From IMG/VR virus record IMGVR_UViG_3300035181_002074, positions 62,001-126,000 of that record: a stretch of DNA of 64,000 bases. One strand, given 5' to 3'. A model generated the notes under the pieces. That model did no database searches. It was given only the letters and a program-made list of their open reading frames with translations, and had not been told where the DNA came from. Positions 44,801-50,577 of this stretch are shown here, in pieces. The DNA comes from a virus. Numbering within the stretch: the first letter of the stretch is position 1; the number at the start of each line of letters is the position of its first letter. The translations under genes were made by a program, and so were the position numbers.

Positions 44801-44931
44801 ATGAGGCGTATACCAAATTGCCGAAACAGAACGGTTATTCTGAATGCAATTACGAAGATTACCCGAATCACAGCAACAGAACATCAAGTGCTATTAAGAA
44901 TCATCAATGCTGGGTTAAAAAGCTCAGCTAA
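38803..44931 (+). CDS. Giant 2,042-residue repeat protein, probable injected polyvalent protein
   Basis: Residues ~50-1700 consist of degenerate ~20-40-residue helical units. They carry a recurring Asn/His-Pro-Asn followed by a short loop and helix (HPNITPETLNNL, HPNVPQEKVHQVL, QPNLSHNQVEDLY, NPNLSDDHVHSLL), like leucine-rich-variant or HEAT-type solenoids. The C-terminal ~250 residues include IGWVRIDVSSPESFIVEEFQSDF and a later KLARQQGIKQIYIHG. This matches the (E/F)QSD-containing domain I know from phage polyvalent proteins. It is about 10% of this window and is probably carried in the virion. The stop overlaps a convergent gene. Confidence 0.68.
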   Translation: MPTNNDNVPDIDIRQATPPAMEQPQAINEELSPETDAEPTWQPHGDHWRNLSDQDATPEYLDSVAQQHIANPDFIDKYDSEKLAEHPNITPETLNNLYNHYSQDPDKHKYLEQLAAIHGNPNAPAAIHNTTLDNWLAQPNSDTASNASNPILNAALNHPNVPQEKVHQVLDRVISDPKNNNHLDASRADPAWLQNKYNEAKQAHDDNFHELSVSGRLRDSQKKISHYGNELIDHPNHTPESLSALHNQITTQGNGSAAERLLEKQPNLSHNQVEDLYNKFKPEEGSWSNITSRAFGHNNIDPAFLAHKALTGNDQEKEEALQSEKLPHETQKKITEDAIASGDSNTLAQLLENKSLPSELVHQIYNNSANEGDYARRKAFNHGNFPEHEVENAWNSSDKSRETTKQFLQRDVLPKSVLADIITKGKPVDAAKAVGHKSTDKDILDIAAKRKSKDVKAAIARHPLAAESNVQDYIKSGHVPADQYWAKFDSKLPPEDQAKMHQHYFDKLMTAAPNKKTDGLAGKSAINLYNSPHLTAEQKNKITEKALHESDSYNYGYDDRRAFLKVIGQAANDGNEEAIKKTFSGRGSIEALQLEKAHNPKVISTALDIAMGRAEDDRYSDNDRSGIASKIIANPNLSDDHVHSLLSNEDLDLTVAVADGAISKHLETKTPEQQQQFLNNLAQSGDHGKALVIANPSTPIEMKNQHINSLDSDHIAALAYTMGTRFGEMAKGLPEDTKLKLYSMPTSSRTPMFDRMKEAFSPEQTPLSTLLSSVPSTDMRHILKYSISDKYKFTADAVPVVLQKSPEAFDTYFDRMVSQHPHYSVRRDHPAHNHMKDTINSILPHLNEDNGVHAIIGMMTSEATRHSSESAKGAFNFLLDPAQSPFLDPAAREELIPMALKRDLFDDETKKQIFSDPAYQATLIANASTPPAVKANLIQSNLASGQASDAIWNAIKTEPRVFGSLDRDSDEQMFKSIINEGARRADHDTVANTFKEFLDSKSASSMAITSAMQNIQRNPAMGEQEKNKLILDSYNQMSKSRTNATFFRDRVAPALDETVANAMMATNDMRSLFNIAADKNSSDIFKDTINKIAVNADSLNDDQLGSMLDQMQDNASHLANLTPKNFINVVNASLRKDDVTAIAGTNALSSGIKYSKGRNLQTLSKAGLQRLDVLSQQLVVPPAADDINGQEIYKNKQTVHSGLAQTIMQTSTDLDTQVKAGLQIPDDYEGRVIRLNSDFLNSGDFLTKFSGKKWAGLAAASYFNQFDRTNQSAAADFLVKNYLPFKEDSGEHVGMILSSFSGSAQNIDPEFVHKLFDSQNFDQQLNAMNRMINHGQKYGFQNLPIEHIIDKFHSNVEQLVNGIDATTGAKYDATHPEYHNKIASAIKALIPASVYGGYNNEQSAEKRQEAIAKSSALANKVLSNPNTPIDVKQSIANSAHAIFDMHDGISKIPEESLNDLIANIVDHTTVTTNLSDMIRTPKVSASNTEKILTKSPEQARFMTDNPQMTPERMSLIGKHVLPNLSEFGHHHISEMSNEILTHAQTAGTIDLAIPLVGDMISQSGAGGNNLKYVIKDLSPLSDDHTQTLIRKYGFDAEQMLMAGHGGQKTYDDYVISGSTPSNVHAFIQHPLFDDRGVDLVMNNGRNVTDNIARIVKAGTKVSEAKFNQLTKEHSDVFEKNPNLLTSSPYVTYEKLNELHKKIAPTFDKFIRPGEAFPPTYTNIKYGSKVFRENYPQELPRGMTTLSNGDILKSHSARPEADRLQKAMQVIPPEGIAWAQFKKLHKQMENWPEVKALFMSKNNKPVMPEDVANEIAKKPEQQFHISYSTWDGGQRHSQANNLVVQVNTGEFFDKELGQDQKLWQFYQMIQQSANGAAGGHAGSHPVTPHTIGWVRIDVSSPESFIVEEFQSDFNQKLKKKVRDSLGSRDSFEYGGERYTAKEAEQYVDKISELFKHFNPISYDIVEKLARQQGIKQIYIHGQGVRRYLSGVNEDQHIAAFDEAYTKLPKQNGYSECNYEDYPNHSNRTSSAIKNHQCWVKKLS

Positions 44932-45158
44932 TATTCAAACATTCCACGTTTTTCACCCAAATGTATCTGAGTGTACTCATGGTAAATCGTTAATGTTTTC
45001 CCGTCAATAATAACTTCATGAAGCGGTGGCATAAGTATATGTAACGCTTCAGGCACTTTAATGCCAAGCCGAGCACTCTGTTCATATTCTTTGAATACCA
45101 TGGTATGCAAAAATACTAACAAGGTATTTTGCAATTTAGTATTATTTGGTGGCAGCAT
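44928..45158 (-). CDS. Small protein in the minus-strand island
   Basis: A 76-residue alpha/beta protein, starting at the ATG at 45158 (MLPPNNTKLQN). The longer frame to 45209 would overlap the upstream gene more. No clear ribosome-binding site is present, so translation is probably coupled to the overlapping upstream gene. Its stop overlaps the convergent giant gene's stop by 4 nt. No family recognised. Confidence 0.55.
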   Translation of the reverse strand: MLPPNNTKLQNTLLVFLHTMVFKEYEQSARLGIKVPEALHILMPPLHEVIIDGKTLTIYHEYTQIHLGEKRGMFEY

Positions 45159-45402
45159 TTTGAGTAAACAGCATATAACCACGCTTGAATCTTTGCTCAC
45201 CAGCATCATCTACCAAAGTAGTCTCTACTTGAGCCAGCACGTATGGAGTATTGTTACGTTCAAGGCGGCTTTCGACTTCTTCTATGTCTCCCATGGACAT
45301 TGGTTCAGTATAAGCATCTATTTCTCGGATGAAAATCTTTTGATTTAAAAGATCATGTGAATCTTCGATAATTTTTACATTTTTGTATTGTTGTGCTGCC
45401 AT
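45142..45402 (-). CDS. Small protein of unknown function
   Basis: An 86-residue protein with strand-rich segments (KIFIREIDAY, YVLAQVETTLVDD) and a basic C-terminus. Strong ribosome-binding site AAGGAAAGG. It is the second gene of the island transcribed against the late genes. Unrecognised. Confidence 0.6.
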   Translation of the reverse strand: MAAQQYKNVKIIEDSHDLLNQKIFIREIDAYTEPMSMGDIEEVESRLERNNTPYVLAQVETTLVDDAGEQRFKRGYMLFTQNAATK

Positions 45403-45403
45403 A

Positions 45404-46045
45404 TTATGCTGCCTTTCCTTCTGCTACGTTAAACTTAAAGATATTCTTAATTGCGAATCTTGGGATACGGATAGTCATTTCAGCTTTTCCTAAAGCTACG
45501 TTAAGGTCTTCAACTCTCTTAATTTTCTTGGCTTTTGCGCAAACTGGGCCAATTCCAAGGGCAATTGAATTCTCGTCAGTCAATTTCAATCCACAGATAC
45601 CACAGTGGCAAACTCTTTTGTAAGAAGTAACCACGCGAGCAGTAACAGAACTGTAATTTTCGCTAATAACTTCAAGTACTTCTACGTTGTGGAACTTCTT
45701 CTCAAAACCAGCTTGAAGGCCAATTTTTACAGCCATCATGTGGTTTACGGTAATAATGTCGCCAACCGCCACAGAAGCGTCAGGATTAGCAGCTTTCACC
45801 GGAGTGGTTACTTCACCTTGGGACTGTAAAGTGCGTAAAGTAATATTGTTTACTACGCTTTGGGAAGCTGCAAGTTGTGCAGGAGATAAGATCCAACCTT
45901 TTGCAACATACGCAGCCATTCTTGCGAGAAAGCTATTTCTTTTGCTGTGCTCGGAAATCGCAGCGAAAAGCTCTTGGTTGGCTTCTAGGTAGAGAGCCTT
46001 AGTTTCAGATTGTTCAGCAGTTACTGGATTAATAATAAATTTCAT
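45404..46045 (-). CDS. Protein with DUF6011-like zinc motif
   Basis: A 213-residue protein. The central part forms a beta-rich domain. Residues ~145-170 read CHCGICGLKLTDENS and GIGPVCAKA, the (CxxC...GxGPxC) zinc signature I associate with DUF6011. Function of that domain is unknown, possibly nucleic-acid binding. I chose the ATG at 46045 because AGAAGGAAAC precedes it and the promoter fits; a frame extending to 46096 would begin in the -35. Confidence 0.72.
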   Translation of the reverse strand: MKFIINPVTAEQSETKALYLEANQELFAAISEHSKRNSFLARMAAYVAKGWILSPAQLAASQSVVNNITLRTLQSQGEVTTPVKAANPDASVAVGDIITVNHMMAVKIGLQAGFEKKFHNVEVLEVISENYSSVTARVVTSYKRVCHCGICGLKLTDENSIALGIGPVCAKAKKIKRVEDLNVALGKAEMTIRIPRFAIKNIFKFNVAEGKAA

Positions 46046-46060
46046 AGTATGTGTTTCCTT

Positions 46061-46096
46061 CTTATATAGATTATCACTATTCGAATCAGAAGTCAA
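46061..46096 (-). promoter_or_regulatory. Sigma-70 promoter of the minus-strand island
   Basis: On the minus strand TTGACT (46091-46096), 17 bp, TAATCT (46068-46073), then six bases to GAAGGAAAC. The transcript would begin with the ribosome-binding site, 16 nt before the ATG at 46045. Confidence 0.65.
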
Positions 46097-46198
46097 TAAA
46101 TAGTTTTGAGATAATGCATATTATTTTTACCAATAAAAACAAATGTTTATAAAATCAAAGCTAACTCCATAATAATATACACTTTTTGAGAAATCTAT

Positions 46199-46209
46199 CC
46201 TAATACTCT
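46199..46209 (+). promoter_or_regulatory. Late-type promoter variant CCTAATACTCT
   Basis: Lies in the 165-nt gap before the 46262 gene and differs from the late motif CCTAATATTTT at two positions. A short GGGC/GCCC hairpin follows (46219-46233) in the leader. The leader ends TTAAGGAGTTAAAACCT before ATG. The rest of the gap is AT-rich; nothing else is seen. Confidence 0.45.
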
Positions 46210-46261
46210 TTGGTGTACGGGCGAATTATGCCCACAATAAACTTTTAAGGAGTTAAAACCT

Positions 46262-46717
46262 ATGTCAGTTTTCAAAGCTGCCGCTCACGTAAGAGAGCTA
46301 AAACAAAGATTGTCAATTTTATTGCCATCTTCCACTATTTCTGAATCATCTGATACAGATACAATGCCAACCCTCACTATTCAAACTGGTACTGAATACC
46401 AAAATTTGAAAATCAGTGTTGATGGAAACCAAGGACGTGTTGATGGTCTCGGACTTTCTCAACGTGCTTATTCACCACATGTTTGTCAACTAATCCAAGA
46501 GTCTGCTGCTGCTGCTGATGCTGCAAAAGCGTCCGCTCGTGCTAAAGTACTTGCAGGTTGTGCAAAACTGGGCATGAAAATTACTCTACAGCAAGCTGCT
46601 GATGCTGGATTATCTGCTAACTGGACTGCTGCTGTAGCTGCTGTAGCTGCTGACTCAGGTGCGACTACTATCGTATTACCAAGTGATGAAATCAATCCAT
46701 TAACATCTTCTCAATAA
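46262..46717 (+). CDS. Small protein upstream of scaffold and capsid
   Basis: A 151-residue protein with a helical N-terminus (AAAHVRELKQRLSILLPSS), a beta-rich centre, and an Ala-rich helical part (ESAAAADAAKASARAKVLAG). It has an unusually strong ribosome-binding site (TTAAGGAGTT) and leads the capsid operon, so high expression is likely. It may be a capsid accessory, internal or decoration protein. Family not recognised. Confidence 0.62.
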   Translation: MSVFKAAAHVRELKQRLSILLPSSTISESSDTDTMPTLTIQTGTEYQNLKISVDGNQGRVDGLGLSQRAYSPHVCQLIQESAAAADAAKASARAKVLAGCAKLGMKITLQQAADAGLSANWTAAVAAVAADSGATTIVLPSDEINPLTSSQ

Positions 46718-46728
46718 GGAGCTTCTAA

Positions 46729-47547
46729 ATGAAATTCTCCGATATAGAAATAGATCAACTATTAGCATCCGTAGAAGATGCTATGGCACAAGCTAGTAAG
46801 CTTGCTAAGTCTCAGCCGATGCAAAAAGATGCAGACGCTGATCAAGACGATCAGCAAGCTGCTCCAGCAATGGATGCCCAAGCTCCTGAAAGCGCTCCAG
46901 CAATGGACGCTGCTCCAGCTGCTGATGCACAAGCTGCTCCTGATCAAGACCAAGGACAAGACCAAGCCCCAGAAGGTTCACCAGAAGATCAAATCCAAGA
47001 TGAAGGACAAGATCAAGGCGAAATTTCTGATGAAGAACTTCACCAAATCTATGCGAGCATGGATGAAAATGAACTTCATAGGCATTTGACTGCTATTGAA
47101 GCAGCTCTAGGTGGTGGACAAGATCAAGGCCAAGAACAAGAACAACAAGCTCCAGAACAAGCGCCAGCAGCTGCTCCGGCACCTGCGTCAATGACTGACC
47201 AAATGGCGATGAAATCTGAACAAACTGTAAGTGACCTCAATAAATCTGAAACTAAAAAGCTTCAAGATGAAAATGATGCACTTAAAAAGTCACTTGATAA
47301 AGTAATTTCAGCAATGGGTAAAGCTTTTCAGCCAACTCGTAAAGCTGTAACCGATATCGAGTATATCCAAAAATCAGAGTCTCAAACCGACGAGCGTCCG
47401 CTCACTAAGTCTGAAACTGTGGCACAACTCAACAAAATTGTAAAATCTAACAGCCTCTCAAAAGCCGATAGACAAGCAATCAACGATTACATCCTTGCGG
47501 ATGGATCACAAGAACAAGTCAAAAAAATTCTCAAAGGGGGAAAATAA
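46729..47547 (+). CDS. Probable capsid scaffold/core protein
   Basis: A 272-residue acidic protein. Residues ~35-155 are Asp/Gln/Ala/Pro low complexity (repeats of QDQGQDQ and APAMDA). A predicted coiled coil follows (KSETKKLQDENDALKKSLDK), then a basic C-terminus (VKKILKGGK) that may bind capsid. It lies just before the major capsid gene. This layout fits a prohead scaffold, which the phage protease would remove. Confidence 0.68.
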   Translation: MKFSDIEIDQLLASVEDAMAQASKLAKSQPMQKDADADQDDQQAAPAMDAQAPESAPAMDAAPAADAQAAPDQDQGQDQAPEGSPEDQIQDEGQDQGEISDEELHQIYASMDENELHRHLTAIEAALGGGQDQGQEQEQQAPEQAPAAAPAPASMTDQMAMKSEQTVSDLNKSETKKLQDENDALKKSLDKVISAMGKAFQPTRKAVTDIEYIQKSESQTDERPLTKSETVAQLNKIVKSNSLSKADRQAINDYILADGSQEQVKKILKGGK

Positions 47548-47550
47548 ATA

Positions 47551-48939
47551 ATGGACTTAATTAAGCAACTAGAATCCCTAGTTAAAACCTTAGAGGCTGG
47601 AAGTTACAATTCAGCACCGGGACAATTAGTACAAGGATCTGCGCTTCAATCTGAAGATCTGTCAGCTGTTATGCATAATGTGTGTATCGCTTCAGATGAG
47701 ATTAAATTGCAGAAACTTTTCGGTAAGAAAAAAGCAAAATCTCTTACCATCCAATTCAATCGTCAGTTATCATACGGACGTTTGGGTGGAGCAGCTCAGC
47801 GCGAAGGCGCGGTTGGTAATACCAACGTAGGCGACTACGTTCGTGCTACAGTACCTATGTGCTTCTATTCAGAAGTACGCAGAGTGACTGAAGCAGCTAA
47901 CTTGATCGAAGCATTTGATGGTATCAAAGCAGAAGATCGCGAAGCTGAAAACGCAGCTGAAGTAATTGCTATGAACATTGAGTTCGACCTTTTCAAAGGT
48001 AAAGCAGACTTCTCTAACGCAGGTGTATTTGATGGTCATCCAGCAGCTATGCCTGAATTACCAAACATGCTTGGAGTTGACTCTCAAATTCGTCAATCTG
48101 ACATGCTTGTAACTACTCAAGACCTTATGTTCGCGTCTTACGGATCTAATCAATCTGTAGTTCTTGCTCAGAACGCTGCTCTTGACCAGATCGTAATTGA
48201 AGATGCTCGTCTTCGTGCAAAGTTGAACTTTTCACAAGCTAAGAATCTTTATGTAGATCCTGTAATCATGACTAGCTACAACAAAAAAGTTGCACTTGGT
48301 ACTGGTACTAACAGTATTCAACGTATTCAACTCGCTGGTTCTGCTCAAGACGTTTCTGGAGCTTCTCTCCGTCGTCAATGGACAGCTCACGGTGATGTTA
48401 ATCTTGAAGAGTCTCACTTCTTACGCGGTAAGACTTCTCCACTTCGTCCAAACATTGGTGGGCCTTCTGCTCCAGCAATCACTACTCAACCATCTTTCGG
48501 TGGTTCTGGTTCATTGATTACTGCGGGTACTTATGTTTACCTAGTAACTGCTCAAAGTGAAATCGGCGAAAGCCCTGCTACTGCTACTAACACAGTTTCT
48601 CCTACTACTGGCACAGTTGTTACTATGACAATTACTGCTCAGTCTGGAGTTAAGTTTTACAGCATCTATCGCGGAACTAATGCTAAGAATGCTAAGTTCA
48701 TCGGTAACGTTGCTGCAACTGGTGGAAACGTAGTATTTACTGACCTTGGTAATAAGGCTCCGGGATTCGTCACAGGGTACCTCCTAGACGAGAAGACTTG
48801 GGAAATGCATGATCTTGCCGCTTACAGTCGTAAGAAACTTGCTCAATCCGATCTTTCTACTCCAGAGGCCCATTATACCTTCACAACTGTGGCAGGATAC
48901 CAACCTCGTAAAAATGTAATTATCGATAATTTAATTTAG
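47551..48939 (+). CDS. Major capsid protein
   Basis: A 462-residue protein with HK97-fold character: an N-terminal delta-like segment (residues 1-~50), E-loop/P-domain strands (KSLTIQFNRQLSYGRLGG, CFYSEVRRVTEAANLIEAFDG) and A-domain parts. An inserted immunoglobulin/fibronectin-like domain (~300-405, GTYVYLVTAQSEIGESPA to FYSIYRGTN) may be surface exposed. Residues ~12-44 share an ungapped module with the prohead-protease fusion. Codon use appears optimised. Followed by a strong terminator. No other good candidate in the window. Confidence 0.82.
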   Translation: MDLIKQLESLVKTLEAGSYNSAPGQLVQGSALQSEDLSAVMHNVCIASDEIKLQKLFGKKKAKSLTIQFNRQLSYGRLGGAAQREGAVGNTNVGDYVRATVPMCFYSEVRRVTEAANLIEAFDGIKAEDREAENAAEVIAMNIEFDLFKGKADFSNAGVFDGHPAAMPELPNMLGVDSQIRQSDMLVTTQDLMFASYGSNQSVVLAQNAALDQIVIEDARLRAKLNFSQAKNLYVDPVIMTSYNKKVALGTGTNSIQRIQLAGSAQDVSGASLRRQWTAHGDVNLEESHFLRGKTSPLRPNIGGPSAPAITTQPSFGGSGSLITAGTYVYLVTAQSEIGESPATATNTVSPTTGTVVTMTITAQSGVKFYSIYRGTNAKNAKFIGNVAATGGNVVFTDLGNKAPGFVTGYLLDEKTWEMHDLAAYSRKKLAQSDLSTPEAHYTFTTVAGYQPRKNVIIDNLI

Positions 48940-48969
48940 TTAATAATCTAATAAAACAATAATTTAGGA

Positions 48970-49001
48970 AGCCTACTAGTCTATGATTAGTAGGCTTTTT
49001 T
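48970..49001 (+). terminator. Rho-independent terminator after the capsid operon
   Basis: A perfect 9-bp stem, AGCCTACTA (48970-48978) pairing with TAGTAGGCT (48988-48996), with a 9-nt loop and six T residues at its end. It would end the capsid transcript and insulate the next promoter. Confidence 0.92.
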
Positions 49002-49016
49002 GTTGACGAAAAGCGG

Positions 49017-49052
49017 TTGACTTGTCTTAATATTAATGGTATAATACTAATA
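49017..49052 (+). promoter_or_regulatory. Leaderless sigma-70 promoter
   Basis: TTGACT (49017-49022), 17 bp, then a TGG-preceded consensus TATAAT (49040-49045), six bases, and ATG at 49052. The predicted transcription start is the A of ATG. Confidence 0.8.
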
Positions 49053-49318
49053 TGAAGAAGCCAGTCTTTATACCCAAAAAAATTGCAACCATGACTAAAG
49101 AAGCTGAAATTGTGTCAGCCCTTGCTGCACAGGGATTAAATACCCAAGCAATAATTAAAGCTTCTGGTTTATATAAAGATATTGTCAGAGCTGTTGCATA
49201 TCATTTCAATATTGTACTGCCAAAACATATTGCACCAGAGCGCAAACAAAAAGAATCAGAATTCCTAGAGAGGTTGACATCTTTCCATTTTCATGCTACA
49301 CTCCTATTAGGAGCCTAG
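49052..49318 (+). CDS. Small helix-turn-helix-like protein
   Basis: An 88-residue basic protein. Residues ~13-50 (KEAEIVSALAAQGLNTQAII, then KDIVRAVAYHF) look like a helix-turn-helix. It has a leaderless start. Its last ~16 codons contain the next promoter. First gene of the mini-protein cluster; a repressor or regulator role is possible but unproven. Confidence 0.62.
   Translation: MKKPVFIPKKIATMTKEAEIVSALAAQGLNTQAIIKASGLYKDIVRAVAYHFNIVLPKHIAPERKQKESEFLERLTSFHFHATLLLGA
49274..49309 (+). promoter_or_regulatory. Sigma-70 promoter inside the end of the 49052 gene
   Basis: Perfect TTGACA (49274-49279), 17 bp, TACACT (49297-49302). The predicted start at 49309 is the first base of AGGAG, a perfect ribosome-binding site seven nt before the ATC at 49321. 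Confidence 0.7.
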
Positions 49319-49320
49319 TC

Positions 49321-49488
49321 ATCGAAACTTTTAGTATTTATCACACCAATCAATTTTCTGGAAACGATACTTGGTTATACCAAGTATTATCTTTTAAATG
49401 GATTGAAAGTAGATATGGTGGTTACTGGCTTCGGTCGGGTAGAGACTGGAGAATTAGCTACGTAGAGGAGAAATTATGTACCAAATAA
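49321..49488 (+). CDS. Aromatic-rich mini-protein with an apparent ATC start
   Basis: An open frame of 55 codons with no ATG, GTG or TTG anywhere near its start. The best placed codon is ATC at 49321, seven nt after AGGAG. The product is rich in Tyr, Trp, Ser and Arg and shares a YQV-x-x-FK ... G-x-x-WRISY pattern with the genes at 51456, 51607 and 51740. The end overlaps the next gene by 13 nt. Could instead reflect a sequence error in the start codon. Confidence 0.5.
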   Translation: METFSIYHTNQFSGNDTWLYQVLSFKWIESRYGGYWLRSGRDWRISYVEEKLCTK

Positions 49489-49643
49489 AAACTGTTATTA
49501 ATGGCGAAGAAGTAATTAAAATGACTTGCGATGATCTGGGCGAAACCCAGAAATGGCTGTTACTTTACGAAAGCAGTTACGACACCTTTATTTATTACCC
49601 GCCGCACAGAGACCCATCCTTGAATGAAAGCTACGAAGGATGA
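49476..49643 (+). CDS. Mini-protein of unknown function
   Basis: A 55-residue acidic protein, ATG at 49476 preceded by AGAGGAGAAATT. It contains WLLLYESSYDTFIYYPPH. The stop overlaps the next ATG (ATGA). Part of the cluster of tiny, tightly coupled genes. No family recognised. Confidence 0.6.
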   Translation: MYQIKTVINGEEVIKMTCDDLGETQKWLLLYESSYDTFIYYPPHRDPSLNESYEG

Positions 49644-49771
49644 ACTACCTAGTTTATTTCTATAACCTCAGAGAGATGAGGAAATCATCGTATTATATCT
49701 GCTATACTTCTGACCGTAGTGCAACATGGGGAACTAAGGCTACTAATAAATGGTATATTATCACAGATTAG
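49640..49771 (+). CDS. Aromatic-rich mini-protein
   Basis: A 43-residue protein beginning MNYLVYFYNLREM and ending WYIITD. Seven tyrosines and two tryptophans. Coupled to the upstream gene by ATGA overlap. It resembles the other mini-proteins in composition (YY-I, K-W-x-I). Function unknown. Confidence 0.55.
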   Translation: MNYLVYFYNLREMRKSSYYICYTSDRSATWGTKATNKWYIITD

Positions 49772-49777
49772 GAATTC

Positions 49778-49891
49778 ATGAAAACTAAAAAACTATTCCG
49801 TATTCGCATAAAGGGTAACTATTATAGTACCCACGCCTTATCTTATAAACAGGCAGCATTTTTTATTCGATGGCGATTAAATAAGTCTTGA
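49778..49891 (+). CDS. Basic mini-protein
   Basis: A 37-residue, strongly basic protein (KTKKLFRIRIKGNYYS, then FFIRWRLNKS). It starts with ATG at 49778, six nt after the upstream stop, with a weak GGAAT site. Its stop overlaps the -35 of the next promoter. Function unknown. Confidence 0.5.
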   Translation: MKTKKLFRIRIKGNYYSTHALSYKQAAFFIRWRLNKS

Positions 49892-49923
49892 CTTCTGGGG
49901 TGATACATAGTAAACTACTATAG
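49888..49923 (+). promoter_or_regulatory. Sigma-70 promoter with ribosome-binding site at transcript start
   Basis: TTGACT (49888-49893), 17 bp, TAAACT (49911-49916), six bases, then GAGG at the predicted start. ATG at 49932 lies about ten nt in. Confidence 0.65.
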
Positions 49924-49931
49924 AGGTAGTT

Positions 49932-50423
49932 ATGGAAATTATCAAAGATCAAAACGGTTGGAAGTTAGGCAAGAAAGACAATGTTTTTTATCTAATCTGC
50001 CAAGATGGTGAAGAAATTCGCTATGGAACGTCTAAAGATAACGCCTTCCAGTGGTTTGATCGGGTCATAGAAAAAGGCTGGACACACCTAACTCGAAACT
50101 ATTACACCGTCACTGTGACCAACGGTAAGATTATTACTGGCAAACACCAAAACAATAGCGTAAGAAGCGATAAGCTCGATCAGTGGAGCAGCAGCGTGTA
50201 TTTGACCGCAGAAGAGGCCAAAGCTGCGATTAGCTTGGTATTACCCAAAGCCAAAGAAAAGTTTGAAGCCTGTCAAAGTGCCTACTTAGCTCTGCACAAA
50301 GAAATGGGGTTCTCTTCTGGTTGTAATTATGATGGCGACACCCATGGCATCTATAATGAATATGAATATATTTCGTTTCAGATGGATGGATTTCATTTCG
50401 AGTTTCCCCTAAATTGTTCTTGA
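49932..50423 (+). CDS. Protein of unknown function
   Basis: A 163-residue alpha/beta protein. It begins with a strand-turn pattern (GWKLGKKDNVFYLICQDGEE), then a helix (KDNAFQWFDRVIEKGW). A second helical part (TAEEAKAAISLVLPKAKEKF) and a Tyr/Phe-rich end follow. It has its own promoter and precedes another, so it is a single-gene early unit. No family recognised. Confidence 0.6.
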   Translation: MEIIKDQNGWKLGKKDNVFYLICQDGEEIRYGTSKDNAFQWFDRVIEKGWTHLTRNYYTVTVTNGKIITGKHQNNSVRSDKLDQWSSSVYLTAEEAKAAISLVLPKAKEKFEACQSAYLALHKEMGFSSGCNYDGDTHGIYNEYEYISFQMDGFHFEFPLNCS

Positions 50424-50455
50424 CTTCTTCCAAAGAAAGGTGTAAGATTTATATA
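50420..50455 (+). promoter_or_regulatory. Leaderless sigma-70 promoter
   Basis: TTGACT (50420-50425), 17 bp, TAAGAT (50443-50448), six bases, ATG at 50455. The predicted transcription start is the A of ATG. Confidence 0.7.
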
Positions 50456-50577
50456 TGAGTGATATAGACAGTCCATTTTGGGATATTTTGTTTGATAATA
50501 ACCAGTTCTTTTTTTGCCACGATCCAATTGGTGAAAACGGTAATAGCTATCCGATGCTAGCAGTAGGAGATTGTTAA
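50455..50577 (+). CDS. Acidic mini-protein
   Basis: A 40-residue acidic protein rich in Phe and Asp ([16 protein letters not shown]). Leaderless start; its TAATG end couples it to the pentapeptide-repeat gene, whose ribosome-binding site TAGGAG lies in its last codons. Function unknown. Confidence 0.6.
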   Translation: MSDIDSPFWDILFDNNQFFFCHDPIGENGNSYPMLAVGDC

